A stretch of DNA of 62,000 bases from Cristatella mucedo (Eukaryota > Bryozoa > Phylactolaemata > Cristatellidae), in the NCBI GenBank assembly GCA_009760855.2, contig WPIO01000162.1, positions 567,501-629,500 of the forward strand. Reading direction: 5' to 3'. This document shows, piece by piece, positions 9,857-22,331 of the stretch. Position 1 is the first letter of the stretch. Each line of letters opens with the position of its first letter. Position numbers and translations under genes: made by a program. Under the pieces are notes generated by a model. The model made no database searches. It saw only the letters and a program-made list of their open reading frames with translations, and was not told the origin of the DNA.

Positions 9857-10155
9857 GGAGGAGGAGGGAGGAGGAGGAGGGAGGAGGAAGAGGAGGAGGA
9901 GGAGGAGGAGGAGGAGGAGGAGGAGGAGGGAGGAGGAGGAGGAGGAGGAGGAGGAGAAAGAAGAGGAGGAGGAGGACGAGGACGAGGAGGAGGAGGAGAA
10001 GAACGAGGAGGAGGGAGGAGGAGGAGGAGGAGGAGGAGGAGGAGGGGGAGGGGAGGAAGAGGAGAAGGAGGAGGAGGAGGAGGGAAGGAGGAGGGGGAGG
10101 AGGAGGGAAGGAGGAGGGGGAGGAGGGGGAGGAGGAGGGGAGGAGGAGGAGGACA
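9810..10155. repeat. GGA/GAG-rich tract
   Basis: About 345 bp of nearly pure purine, mostly (GAG)n/(GGA)n with GGGGA and GAC interruptions. It creates poly-Glu, poly-Arg and poly-Gly frames on plus and poly-Pro/Leu/Ser on minus, none of them likely coding. Confidence 0.97.
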
Positions 10156-10609
10156 GGACTGACTGCTACAGCTACGACCGGCTGCATAAGGCAAAGGCCA
10201 CCGGGCGCCAGCTATTGCTCGTGTCGCCCACGCCGCTGTCAGAGACGGTTCGAAACCGAACCGGACGTAGCTGCCAGATGGCGTCTCAGACTGCGAGGCA
10301 CGGCGAAACTGGCGGTCAGCCTCCCGCCGACGCACTGGGTCAGCGGAGTGCCCAGAGTCGAGCCAGAGGAGAAACGAAAACTTGAGAGCCTTCACCCATC
10401 GGCAGTTGCACTCTCCCTCTCGACGCTGCGTTTCGCGCGACGCGCATCTGCGCATATCGTGCGAAATTCAAACGCACTTTCCAAACCGAAGGCGGACCGC
10501 GAGTGCTTCGGCCTTGATCTTTCAGGCTGCCAGCTCATGCACGACTCCGACGTTTCGGGTCACCGCAATGCGCGGCCGCTCTGTAGCCTTTATATAATTA
10601 TATATATAA

Positions 10610-10752
10610 TTATTTAACTCATTTGTATATCGCCCCAGCAGAACTTAGTCTCTATTCAGGCGCTTCACGCATGCCTCGGGGTTCAAGCCCACGACTTCAG
10701 CCAGACCTTGGTCGGGGCGAGCACCTTGACTGCTGGACCAAACCAGCCTTTA
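10610..10752 (-). mobile_element. tRNA-derived SINE family 1
   Basis: The minus strand reads GGCTGGTTTGGTCCAGCAGT, then GTCGTGGGCTTGAACCCC (B box), GTGAAGCGCCTGAATAGAGA and AAGTTCTGC...GCGATATACAAATG. Head and tail both match the other family 1 copies. Confidence 0.75.
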
Positions 10753-11834
10753 GAGAGGATGGATGATCTAAACCAAGACCAGTTTAGCTTTAAACTTTAA
10801 AGTTGGCGCACATTTCTAATGGGATTCTGAAATTGAGCTGCGATTGGCCGGCACTCTAGCGCTGCCTCGGGGTGGTCCTCGTCGGAGCAGCAGCTACGCA
10901 GACAGACGGACGGACGGACGGACAGACAGACAGTCTCCCGCACTCAACCGGATGTCAGTGGCTCGCCCGCTTCCGCTCTTTCATTTGCGCCGCTGTTGTT
11001 GCCATCGCCGTCAGCCGTCGAGTCTGGCCGGAGGCTGCCGCTCGAGGCTTCGGCGCGGGCACGGTTTCGAAGAAAACCTCACTGGACAGAAACGCGGTTT
11101 CCGAGAAGCGCAGCGGCGGCTGCTCGTCCGGCTGAGCGCGCCGACCCCAGCGGCGGCGGCGGATTCGTAAGCAGGCCGCTGCAGGTCAGAGCGCGCGGCG
11201 TTGCTCCTGCGCGCCACGCCGCTCCCCCCCCCGGTGGAGTCCCGCTTGCCCCCGCAGCGCTGCTCCGCTGCGGCGCGATCTAAGCAGCTGCCGATGCTCA
11301 GCGCGTTGAGCCTCGTCCGAGCTCGTCCAGCGGCCTAACTGACCGGAAGCGAGGGGTGACAGGCGACCGCGAGCAGATAACAGGCTGAGCCGGAGGAATC
11401 GCTTACTGGGGCCTTAAAATGGATGCTTCCGGAAAGTTCAAGGTTTAGCCTCAAAAAAGAACAGGCACTCGAGCTCTTATGGCAGTGCCGTGCGCCTTCT
11501 CAGCTCCGCCATTGACGGCGGAACCTGCTCATCCGCCACGCGTGCCGTCTGCTTGAATCTCGCGTGAGTGCATTAGGTACGGTAATTTCAGCGAAGCTGC
11601 CGTATTGGGTCGCACATTTTTTTCTGGTGCCGACATCGCTCCCATTTGGCTAGTGGAGGCCCGCCAGCCCTTCGTCCCTGCGGCGCACCCTGGGATACCC
11701 TATGACTCCAGTCCTCCCCTCTTTAGAGAGCGGCCTCGGGCGACTCCGCACCGGGTGTACACCTTTACCTGATTTCTCCGTACTGTCTTCGGGTGTTCCG
11801 CCGCAATCTTCGCTGTGACTGTTTGTGAGCTGTC

Positions 11835-12090
11835 CTCGGTTACGACAACTACTATCCTGCTGCCGGCTATGGCATAGCCTTTTCAGCGGCCCTGAGCTGC
11901 TACATCCGTGCTACTCACTGCCTCAACTGCTCTCCTGACTCTGCTATGCTTTCCCACTTTCTCTTTGTCGCGTGAGATGAAGTCTGTTGGCTACCGAATG
12001 CCTACCGTAAGCCGCTTAGGCCTTGAGCGCGCTATACAAAAACTCTCCTGCGTAGCACCCAAGTAGGCTTCGTGTGTGACTTCGCGGAGC
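11835..12090 (+). mobile_element. LINE family B 3' fragment
   Basis: From TACGACAACTACTATCCTGC to TGACTTCGCGGAG, the last coding part and 3' UTR of family B. Confidence 0.85.
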
Positions 12091-13867
12091 CACAGGCGGC
12101 GATATAAACAAACACAAAACCCACCAAACCCCGCTCAGCTCAGCCGCGTCTCCGGCCAGTAAAAAGCTTAATCTACCCGGATTGAAACTAGACCAATTTG
12201 ACGACGTAAGGAAAATTAATGTGCAGCAATGGTAGTAAGCATTCAATACGGCGCTTGCACTGATTCGTACGAGCGAGGCATCAGAGGTTACATCATATGT
12301 GGTATCCAATCATTTCAGCTAGGGACATTCCGACCGACGACACACGCGCGTGACTATGAGGTATCTTTGGACGTCTCGGCTTTGTTTACCTCAGAACTAC
12401 CCGCATCGCGAAGTTTGGCACACAATCAGACAGCATTTTGATACTCGCCGTGAGCGGAAAGCGGCAACTGCGAATCGCAATATTAATTAAATCGCAATAT
12501 TAATTCACAGGTCATACAAACGTAACTTCGCGGAGCTGCGGAGCGAGGGCAGGCTGGCCGCCGTGGGACTGGGCGAAAAACAAACCGACCGTAAAGACGG
12601 ATACGATTGCGCAAGCTCTGACTTTTGAGCCAGTGCTCAACCGACTAAGCGGTCGAGAATACTTTCTCCGCGCTCTTAACGTGAGGGGATTAACGCTTTG
12701 GGTCGAACTTGTCGCTTACGCGCGCGCGCGCGCCAGCCAACCTTCGCACTGCACCGCCTCCAGGCATGCTAAGGCTCGCGTTCGAATTTCAGTGAGGCGC
12801 TCAGCGGAAACCGCTGCATCCAGTTTGCTTAGCAACCAAAATTCCGCCTTCGCTGTTCGACTTAGGTCCAGGAAAACGGGGAGGGGTAGTGGGAGGGGGA
12901 GTGAGGAAAGAGCGTGTGAGGTGGGGTGGGGGAGTAGCTGAGTTTTCGCCCGATACGTTCGTCTCCGATATCTTCCTCGCATTACGCTCGACAAAGCGGC
13001 CACCTCGGTTCCCTGTGCCGGTCACGTGCCCCGCAAGTTAGTTACGGATACAACGCGTTGCCCAGGTTCGGCCCTTAGCCAGCCGTCCGCCGCCGACTCT
13101 AATGTCCATTCGGCTTATTCGCTCAGCGAGAGGATAACTTCGCCACCGGGTGAGCGACGGGCTCTGCCAGAAAGAAGCATGAGCGAGCGATATCGCGGGA
13201 TGCCTCTCGCGCCTCTACCACCCCGCCCCTATCGCCTCGGCCCGCTCTACTGGTGAACGGCCCGGCGCAGCAATTTGCCCCGACCGCAGGCGACAGCAGC
13301 GCCTCGTTCTCGGAGCGCGTGCTTGGCCGGAGCAGCTTTCCGGGAACGCCGAGTGGCTAGCGAGCGAGCGAGCGAGAGGGCTTCCGTGGCATTGGCGCGG
13401 GCTTCCGGGACGTCAGCTCAGGCCTAGCCCTGCCGGAGGGGGCTGTGTGAGGGAGAGAGCGGTGCTGCTGCTGCTGCTGCGGCAGCGGCTGCGGCGGTCA
13501 GAGTCCGGCGCAGTCGCTGCGCTGCACCAATCGAGCCCCGCGTCGCTTGGTCAGCAGTTCGCCGCGGCCGCGACGCCAGGTCTAGCAAGCACCCTCGGGC
13601 TGCGCCGCGCGGAGCCGTCGCGGCGTAGCCCGATCGAAACCCTTGGGCGGGTCTGTAAGTCTTGCTAAATCTCGCGCGAGACGCACCGAGAAGCCTCCGG
13701 ACGGACGGATGTACGCCGCGTTATCGAAGGAGCGCTCGGCGCGCGGCGAGCCGGAGCGGCGCGCGGCGAGCGCGTTCGGCGGAGGCGGCGAGGGGGCCCT
13801 CTGCGAGCGGCTCCCGCCCCGCGCGGGCGACTTCAGCGCAGGCGCGTCGCGCGCGCGAGTCACGCAC

Positions 13868-13972
13868 CAGGTCGGCCGCCACTTGCTGCTGGTAGTCGTC
13901 CTGCGCAGAGGAGCCGGCGACGGATCGGAGATCGAAGGTCGGAAACATGTCACCTCGCGGACTGTACATTCT
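13868..13972 (-). CDS. Candidate upstream STAT exon (N-domain), weak
   Basis: This is a minus-strand open segment of 35 codons between TTTCGCAG and the possible donor GACCTG|GTGCGT, phase 0 at both ends. That would suit joining to the first confident STAT exon. It encodes FPTFDLRSVAGSSAQDDY and then QQQVAADL. The FDL...QQQVAADL pattern resembles loosely the STAT N-domain stretch IDLDNP...ATQLLEGL. The similarity is short and the region is so GC-rich that chance open frames are common. Confidence 0.22.
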
Positions 13973-14394
13973 CTGCGAAAGTAGCAAACGTCACGTCTCA
14001 GCGAGCGGCGCTTGCGATCGCCGCCGCCGCGACATTGGGCGCTCGCGGCCGCGCTCGCGCGCGCGCGCTTCCAAGGTCGCCTCGGCGGCGATTCGATGCC
14101 TCGGCAGCGCGGCCGACCGCCGAGCGAACGGCCTGCCGGAGCGGCGCCGTACGAACGACGAGCCGGCGCCTCGCAGCGTCGCCTAGCGGAGGTGGCGCGC
14201 GCCACGGCGCGGCCGAAAAAGCTGCCCGCGCTTACTCGACGATCGCGGTGACGGCGGACGCGGAACCGGAAGCCCGAAGCGGAACCCGAATCGCAACGTG
14301 CGGGCGTGCGCAGCGTCGAGGAACTAAACGAAGAAGCCGTTACTGATTTCTCTCTTTTTTTCTATGGCAGACAAAGACGAACGGCGTCGCTACT

Positions 14395-14645
14395 GTGTCA
14401 TTCCGCAATTCCTTCTGCAGCTCCACAAGTTCACTAAGACTGAGTGAGTGTTATGCAGCAGAGTTTCCTATAGAGCACTTAAAGTCAAAGCGGCTTTCGG
14501 TTTGTATTATTACCTATTAAACTTTGTCGGGAAGGGAGCTTATTTGCAGCCATTCCCAATAGAGTTAGGAAAAACCAGCTCATAACGGCTGGAAAGGATG
14601 TGCCACAGCCGGCAGCAGGAGAGCAGATATCGATGCTCGTTAACC
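14395..14645 (-). mobile_element. LINE family B 3' fragment, antisense, decayed
   Basis: Reverse of the family B 3' UTR (GCGGCTTTCGGTTTGT, CTGGAAAGGATGTGCCACAG) with several gaps. Confidence 0.75.
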
Positions 14646-14957
14646 TACAAGCTTCAGCTTCTGATCCGAGAAGGGGTGACGATAACTGGTCCGCCTGGCG
14701 CCGTGGCTCCGCGGTGAAAAACTAGTGCGTGCTGTTCGCGCGTCTGGCTTGAACGATAGAGGGCGCGCTCAAAGCACGGTGAATGAGATATATATATATA
14801 TATATATATAGATACTCGGACTGAGGGTGAGAAAGAGCTGGGGGGAGCCGGGCGAGCGAGTGCGTGTGCGGGTGAGTGTGCGTGTATGTGTTTATGTGCG
14901 TGCGCATGTGCTTGAGAAAGAAAGCAAAAAAGAAAAGGCATATAAGAGAAATGGGAG

Positions 14958-15611
<654 letters not shown>

Positions 15612-15877
15612 TGTTCGCGCGCACCCGAAAGAGATAGGATGAGGATGCGTATATATCGAGAGTGAGAGTGAGTGACTTAGTGTATAAAAGAGAGGCAGAG
15701 ATGACAATCAGTCTAAGGTCGATTAAGAAAACCTTTCTGGTCGTCTTAACGCCACACTAACGAATAGTGTTTTCGCTGAACTGATCGGCTTGCCGAGATT
15801 TGCAAGAGATTCCAATTCTGGTTGGCATACGCGAAATGCGCGCAGACTCTCGGTAAGGTCTGCCTAAGGCAGGCCGT

Positions 15878-15990
15878 CAAATAATAGCAATAATAATAAT
15901 AATAGCGCAAAGAATGATTTGCCTTTTTTCCAGGACCAAGAGAACTAAATCTCTATCCGGGCGCTTTAAAGCTCGCTCTAAGACAATGAA
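15878..15990 (-). mobile_element. LINE family A / SINE tail fragment, antisense
   Basis: The minus strand reads AAGCGCCCGGATAGAGATTT, AGTTCTCTTGG and then an (ATT)n-like tail at 15883-15903. The head is too short to tell LINE from SINE. Confidence 0.55.
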
Positions 15991-18837
15991 TAACCAAGGT
16001 TCTGTGGCGTGCGCGGTGTGCCGCGCTTGCAAAGTCTCTACAAGAACTTCTCGAGCGCGCCACGCCTCCGCTCTCGCCCGCCACGCCTTGCGCCCCAACG
16101 GTTGATCTCGCTCGATCAATGATCAGAGCGGCCGCCGGCGGATCTGCGGAGCGAAGCGGTTTCTCTCCGTCCTCGCGCTCAGCTCTCGACCGAGCACTGA
16201 GTTCACAGATCCCGCGTTCCGAGCCTTAGCCGCTCAAGCTATGCCGGCGGCGGCGCGCGCCGCCGCAACGAGTGCCACCGTCGGCGGACGTCGCCGGGGA
16301 GCGTACGCGGGCAAAGCGCACGTCCGTCCGTCCGCCATGCCGGGCAGCGGTCGCGCTGCACGCCGATTCAGTCCGTCTGAGGAGCGACGTCGCGACGTCG
16401 CGACCGCGCGAAAGCGAGATGGCCCGCCCACCCCTTCCAAATTGCCGCCGACGCCGTCGCCGCCGCCGCCGCGACCCGGGACGGTCGAGATCGTGCGCTC
16501 GCTTGCAAGGAATAGGACGCAACTTACCGAGAGAATCGGTTTCTCCTTGCGCTCCTTCCAGGAGACGGACAGATACCTGTTTGACTTTCCAGGCAGCGGT
16601 GAGACCGTAAATACTGCAGCGCTTCTCCGCCAGCATATCTAGTCGTCTATCGGCAACTTGTCTTCTCTGAAAAAAGCTGACTGACTACTGGCGCGGCATG
16701 AATACAGGCACTTGTGTTCTCGGTAACGCCCCGGGCGACCGCACGGCTAACGGCAGGCGGGCGGGCAGGCGGGCGGGCGGTTGGCCGTCCAGGCGGGTGG
16801 CGTCGGCAGCTGCACACCCCCCTTCGCCGGCCCAGCGAACTCCGCACCCCGAGCAGCTGCACAACGAACGCCCGAAGACGGCTGACTGGCGCGCATGCGG
16901 GAATGGAGCGCCCCCCGCGGCGAGGAACTCTCGGCCGCCGCCGCCGCGGTGGCGGTGACAAGCGCCGCAGCGATGCGGCGATGCGGCGATGCTGGCGCTC
17001 CGCCACCGATCCCCGAATGGGAGCGACCGATATCTCTCTCGGCGCTCCCACTCGGGATCTCGCGGCGTGCGGCGGCAGCCGATTAGTCGACCTCGCGGGC
17101 GGCGGCGGCGGCGGCCGGTGGGCTCGCGAGGTGATTGGGAGCTCGCGCGCGCGCCTCATGGCTCGAGGCTCGAGTCCGTTTCAGTGCGGGCGCACCGCAA
17201 CGACGTGACACGAAAAGCGACAGCTGCACGGTGTCACCTCGGCGCCGCCGCCGCCGCCACCGCCACAGCCGCAGCCGCGGCGGCAGCGCCGAGGCGACGG
17301 CAGCTCGACAAAGTGCGGGCGACTGAGAGACGAGACTGTGGGCCCTTCAGAGCGCTAGCCGCGGGTTGCCGAGGCGAGGCGAGGCGCGCGCGCGCGTGCG
17401 CGCGCGCGCCAGTTGCGTCTCGCGGCGACGCCGCCGCGCGACGAGCGTCCCGGCGATGCAGAGCTTCCCAGTTGCCGATAGCGCGCGCAGCCGCTCGCAG
17501 TTTGTCAGGCAGAACTTTCTCGATCGCCGTCAGCGGCGATTCTGCGCCCATAGTTCCGGTTGTGGCTTAACTCTCTCGTTCGCTGCCTGCGCTGCCTTCG
17601 CTGCCGTCGGCTCACGTTCAAGCGGACGGCCTCAGTTTCTTAGAAGTAATTTCTCGGTTTCCAAATGTAGTGAGGTATCAGGCTGGCGTGGGCATTTGAA
17701 TCTCCCGAGGCGTGACGGTGACGATCGTCACCTAAACGTTATAGGCAAGCCTAGTGGCAACGACCTAGCGAGCTTGCCGTTCCCTCGTCGTCACTGCCGC
17801 GTGCGTTTCGAATGCTCACCTTCGCGTGATCCGGTGAAATTTACCAACCGGGGGTTCTACTTACCAGTGGCAACGAGTGCTTTCCGGTGAGCGCTTCTGC
17901 ACGCTTATCAAGAACAGGATATACGCGTGTGCTCTGGCATGCTTGTGCGTACGCGAAGGCGATATTGACATTGTCGGTCATTGAACATTAGCCGTCGCTT
18001 GCTGTGCAGCTAGTAGAAAACATTTTAATACAGGTTCAGCGAATTCCTAAGCGCTGCACAGGCAGTCTTATTATTATCATTATTACTTAAGCGCTGCCGT
18101 TAAGTTGGACTACCGCTACGCCGTCAAGATCCGTTGTTTTGTAGTATAGCTTCCATGCCAACTGTCCGAAATATGGTTAAGATGTTTAAGCAACTTACCG
18201 TAGTGTGAGCATTTTGCCTCGGCTGTCAAGTTGGCCTACTTTCAGCTGAGGAATATTATCAAAACTAGAAACCTGCTTAGACAACAATACGACAACCAAA
18301 GCAGCTCACGCTATTCTGGCATTGCTGTTGTCTTGCCAATCGATTGCAAGAGAGCCTCATCTATGTCTAGGCCCCGTGCATAGACATTGGAAAAGAAGCG
18401 CTTAGATCGGTTAGTGGAAACGTGCCCAGTATCACCGCGAAAAAGCTAACCATGGAAAATTCACGCGGATCAAACTTGCGATGTGAGGAGTAAGTGGGCT
18501 GTTCCTTGTTCGTAATGCTGCATAAGGTCGTTGTGAAACGCTCAGAGTCTACCCAGAGGCTGCATGGATATTGGCTGCTGGAATTGTTAGCTATTTTTGT
18601 TCCCGATGTTTTCCAGTCTGGTGCTTTCCGGTTTCTGGGAGATGCCATCTTTGAAAGTTATCATCAGGCCGACTTTTTGACATTATAAGTAAGATGACAT
18701 TCATCACGGACATCAGGACATGCTGGGAGATCAGGCCGAATGAATTCTCGACAGCCCTGCCTAGCTTAAGCTGCGCAATAACAATGTTTATTATTGCAAC
18801 AGGTAGGAGGACCAGTCAGTTGTGAGTTTATTGAAGT

Positions 18838-18990
18838 CTAGGTAAGGCAGCTGCTTTTCACGACCTCGGTCCCGAGGTCGTGGGTTCGATTCCTGCGGTG
18901 GGCGATCCTTTATCGCCACTGCAAGCGGTGGTGATAGCCGTAAAGGCTCTTCTGTCGCTATACAAAAAGAGGCTGTTTAATCAGCTAGGA
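18838..18990 (+). mobile_element. tRNA-derived SINE family 2
   Basis: A head with GGTAAGGCAGCTGC and the B box GTGGGTTCGATTCC, then body GGTGATAGCCGTAAAGGCTC, GTCGCTATACAAAAAGAGGC and tail TTTAATCAGCTAGGA. The tail differs from family 1. Confidence 0.75.
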
Positions 18991-19099
18991 TTTTTTTTTA
19001 GTCGGGCTGACACAAATGCAGGCAGTACCTTGGTTGCTATCTTGGCTGGTATTATACCTCACTAGGCTCGAGTTTTTGAAATGGTAGGTAGCTGAAAGT

Positions 19100-19370
19100 A
19101 AGTAGACTTAAAGATGGAGAGGGAGCAAGTATGAGAGATCAAGGGAAGGCGAGAGAGTGAGTCAGAAAGGGAGAGGGAAAGAGATAGAGAGAGGGAGAGA
19201 GAGACAGAGAGGGAGAGAGAAAGAGGGGGATGAGACAGAGAGGAAGAGGGAGAGAGAGAGAGAGAGAGGGAGAGAGAGAGAGGAGGGAAAGAGATAGAGA
19301 GAGGGGAGGGAAAGAGATAGAGAGAGGGGAGGGAAAGAGATAGAGAGAGGGAGAGAGAGAGAGAGAGAGA

Positions 19371-19424
<54 letters not shown>

Positions 19425-19485
19425 AAGAGAGAGCGAGAGCGAGAACGAGAGTGAGAGCAAGAGAGAGAGAGAAAGAGGAAACTTC
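19100..19485. repeat. (GA)n / (GGGAGA)n microsatellite
   Basis: An imperfect purine tract with three tandem copies of a unit of about 22 bp containing GGGAAAGAGATAGAGAGAGG near 19285-19350, then pure (AG)n. Confidence 0.95.
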
Positions 19486-19599
19486 AGAGTTACTGAAGGC
19501 AATGCAGTGTATAAACAGCATAAACAGCTGATCTCTGTAGCTTAAAAATGGTAAATGCGGCAGTATATACTTAGGAAAGATGAGACCTAGAACCAATAC

Positions 19600-19867
19600 C
19601 TGGAGCAATCCATATTTCAATGGTCACCAAATGATGAACGGCAGTTGACATCAATCTGTGATCCATTATACTAAATGATGAGCGGACGTAAGCCGCTGCC
19701 CCGTTCCCTACCGCCGATGCCGCGGCAAAGATAACCAGCGAAATCAAGAACGTATTGAGGAAATCAATGAAATCAAACGCAACAATTATACAAAACCTAA
19801 ACAAAGATTTAGCGAAACTCGCACGAGGCCTTCCCAAAGTTAGGAATCCTGAGAGGCCAATATACAT
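19600..19867 (-). CDS. Candidate first exon of an unidentified membrane protein
   Basis: From an ATG at 19867 an open stretch of 89 codons runs to a possible donor (GCTCCAG|GTATTG). It starts MYIGLSGFLTLGRPR and contains a clear hydrophobic stretch beginning FCIIVAFDFIDFLNTF, followed by LVIFAAASAVGNGAAAY. These could make one or two membrane segments, as in four-span MARVEL-like proteins. I could not assign a family or find the next exon. The downstream open segment 18367-18648 on the same strand shows no clear family. It may be chance. Confidence 0.3.
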
Positions 19868-20045
19868 GGCCACGTGCGAATTTTGATGTAAAATTAACCT
19901 AATCTTATACTACACATTTATAATCTTTGATATAAAAAGTAGGAGAGACTAGTGGCAAAATTCATTTAAGTTTCTTGATCTATTCTTGACTTAATTATTG
20001 ATTGGCCAAAAAGATGTCCCAATAAGGGTAAGTAAGTAACACTTA

Positions 20046-20215
20046 TAGGCCACTGGATCTTGGACTAGGGGTTAGGTTCCCGCTCTTCTCGACACAGGTC
20101 GTGGATTCGAGTCCAGCAGTGGGCGATACATTATAGCCCACTGCAAGTAGCGGTGACTGCCGTTAAGGCTTTTCTGCCGCTACTTAAACGAGGATTTTAA
20201 ATGAGCTGATTTTAG
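20046..20215 (+). mobile_element. tRNA-derived SINE family 2
   Basis: The head TGGACTAGGGGTTAGGTTCC resembles a tRNA A box. The B box is GTGGATTCGAGTCC, the body GCCGTTAAGGCTTTTCTGCC, and the tail ends near GAGCTGA. Confidence 0.72.
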
Positions 20216-20239
20216 TATCATTCATGTAAAAGTATGTGC

Positions 20240-20660
20240 ATTTCTTTTAGTAACTCCACGAAGCCATAAAGACTATTTGGGCGTTACACAAAAGAGTTAT
20301 GTTTAGTGCACTCGAAGCCTAAGTGGCATTTGGTACGCATTCGGTAGCCAACAGACTTCATCTCACGTTACAAAGAGAAGGTAGGAAGCACAGAAGAATC
20401 AGGAGAGCTCTTGAGGTAGTGAGTTCCATAAAAGTAGAAACTCAGAACGGCTGAAAAGAATGAGTGACAGTCGGCAGCAGGTGCGTAACTGTCATTGCCT
20501 AAACGTCGTGGAAGTGAGTTCCGAAGGCTAGGTAGGACCTGCGGAGCAAAGACTTCTGTCTTTAGGAGGAACAGCTATTTGTTTATCAATAGGACAGCTC
20601 GTGAACAGTCGCAGCAAAGGTAGAAGCAGGATGAACGAAGTTATCACGAATAAGTCAGGT
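20240..20660 (-). mobile_element. LINE family B 3' fragment, antisense
   Basis: GTAACTCCACGAAGCCATAA through GGTAGCCAACAGACTTCATC to the coding segment near GACAGCTCGTGAACAG. Confidence 0.85.
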
Positions 20661-20959
20661 AAATGTATTACCCGGGCTAAGTGTCTCCGGAGGCGGCATT
20701 CACCATGACAATTGTGTCAATAATATCAGGGTAGATATTTTCCTAATTTGCACTTGCTGCTGCCGCTTAAAGGTCAGACTTAAAATTGAACGTTGACTGG
20801 TGCATTAGATCGTGAGATATTGATGAGCAGGCTTTGTGTGGCGTCTAATTGCACAACAATTTTAAAAACTAGGGCAGTCAGTCTCTTACTGGAACGGATG
20901 AGAATAGCGTGCCGTCAGATCGGGACCAGCCATGTCTGCGACAGCTTTGAGGTCGGTTA

Positions 20960-21050
20960 AGTCATTATAATAATCATGTTGCATACGTACATTTTCTGGC
21001 CTCAGAGAACTGAATCTCTTTCTAGTCACTTTACAGACGTTTTACAGAAA
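20960..21050 (-). mobile_element. LINE family A tail fragment, antisense
   Basis: The minus strand reads AAGTGACTAGAAAGAGATTC, then AGTTCTCTGAGG and an ATTAT tail. It lies just downstream of the poly(A) signal of the TRIM-like gene, same strand. Confidence 0.65.
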
Positions 21051-21217
21051 GCATTACCAAATTATTGGCACCAACATCCACGAGCAACAGACACAGTGTA
21101 AGCAGGTACGTGGATTCGAAGGACGAATTACAATCGTTGTGGGTGAACCCTTGAGCAGCTGCTATGCCTTTATGGAGATGGTTTTCAATTTCCAAATAGA
21201 ATGTAATGAACAAGTTC

Positions 21218-21223
21218 TTTATT
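21218..21223 (-). promoter_or_regulatory. Poly(A) signal AATAAA of the TRIM-like gene
   Basis: AATAAA on the minus strand lies 53 bases after the stop codon, a sensible distance for a short 3' UTR. Confidence 0.6.
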
Positions 21224-21276
21224 GCTGGTGAAAATAATACACAGCACAATGCTTGCATACACAGGTTGCAACATCA

Positions 21277-22331
21277 TTAAGCATCGAGTTCATAAAAATT
21301 AAACGCAGAGCCGCACTTGTTTTGCACAGCCATTAAAGGATTCTCCCCTTTGCTTATCGAGAGTCTGCGTGGACTTTCCATCAGTTCAGAGGAACGGCTG
21401 CTGAACATATCACCAAGCTCTTGGCCGTCTTCGGCATTGATAGCCTTCACCTTGCTGCTCCGAGGCAGAGCTACGTAGAGCACCTGTCCCGACGGTGCTG
21501 CACAGATGTCTTCAATTGGCTCACTCCACTCTTTCTTCCACTGAATGACACCGTCCATAGTATAACTGATCATCATAAACTTGTATTCACCATTGCTCGC
21601 TTCCACTTTATCTTTGCTAGCAGTTATAAAAGAACTAGCTGTAAGGGCAATACTGCCGATATAGTATCCAAGTTGTAGCCTCAGCTGTTCTTGTCTGTCA
21701 AGAAGCAAGCTGAAAAGTACAACCGTCTCTAGATTGACAACAGCAGCTACCAGCTGACGATGTGCAGAAAGGTATTCAAGACTTTCCGCTCGCAGTAAAT
21801 CGAGTCGCTGGTCCAATTCCCACGATCCTCCGTTTCTGGATGTCACGACACTTCTCTTTAGTATTACAATGAAAGAACTTATAAACAAACCGACGACTAC
21901 GCGACCGTCGTCTAACACGTCCACGGTTTCGACTTCCAGGCTCTCGGGTGCAGGCCAGCAGTCAAAGTCTTCACAAGCCCCATCCTTATAGTCGACATTT
22001 TCCCACTCGCCATCTTGGCAATCGCCATGTTGATGACAACCTTCTTGGCCATCACCATCTTGGCAATCTCTATCTTGGCAATCGTCACTTTTGCACTTGC
22101 CGTCTTCTGACATCCAGTCTCTGGCATTCCAACCACCTAATCTGTCGCCGCTCTGGCTGTACTCGATCAAACCTAGCTCACCAGCAGCCACCAGCAAAGT
22201 GCCTTGTGCTGTGACAGCAAAGTCCTCACAAAAGACTGGCCTAGTAGTAGCGACAAAGACAGTTGGAAGCTTCGGCTTCTTTTCGTTTTTCGATTGACAT
22301 AATCCCAGTTCTGTCGATCTTGACATGGCAC
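21277..22331 (-). CDS. TRIM-like gene exon 3, propeller and stop
   Basis: A terminal exon of 1055 nt entered by AATTTAG and ending in TAA at 21277-21279. Blade-like strands alternate with polar loops. One loop (21958-22104) carries an unusual Asp/Cys/Gln-rich insert of about 49 residues built from short repeats around CQDGD. This is the longest clean host reading frame in the window, and it contains no LINE sequence. Confidence 0.72.

Larger units (their letters stand above)
10156..13867. other. GC-rich sequence upstream of the STAT exons
   Basis: Apart from SINE 1 (10610-10752), the LINE B piece (11835-12090) and a (CGGA)n run at 10907-10928, I see only CpG-rich DNA with many chance open frames. 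No STAT N-domain exon could be recognised with confidence here. Confidence 0.5.

Noticed and set aside
9699-10617. Long open frames with poly-Glu, poly-Arg or poly-Gly and Pro/Leu/Ser
   Set aside because: They are translations of the GAG/GGA tract in all frames; no splice or domain evidence.
16577-16636. Minus-strand segment from ATG (MLAEKRCSIYGLTAAW) to a GT donor, possible STAT first exon
   Set aside because: Does not match the conserved STAT N-terminus; only the start and a donor-like site support it.
17450-17540. Minus-strand frame with IEKVLPDKLRAAARAIG
   Set aside because: Vague resemblance to an STAT N-domain helix but no Trp or His landmarks and no good acceptor/donor pair.
18838-18990. 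A tRNA gene candidate from the B-box GTGGGTTCGATTCC
   Set aside because: No full cloverleaf; the same head and body recur at 20046, 33928 and 34122, so it is a SINE.
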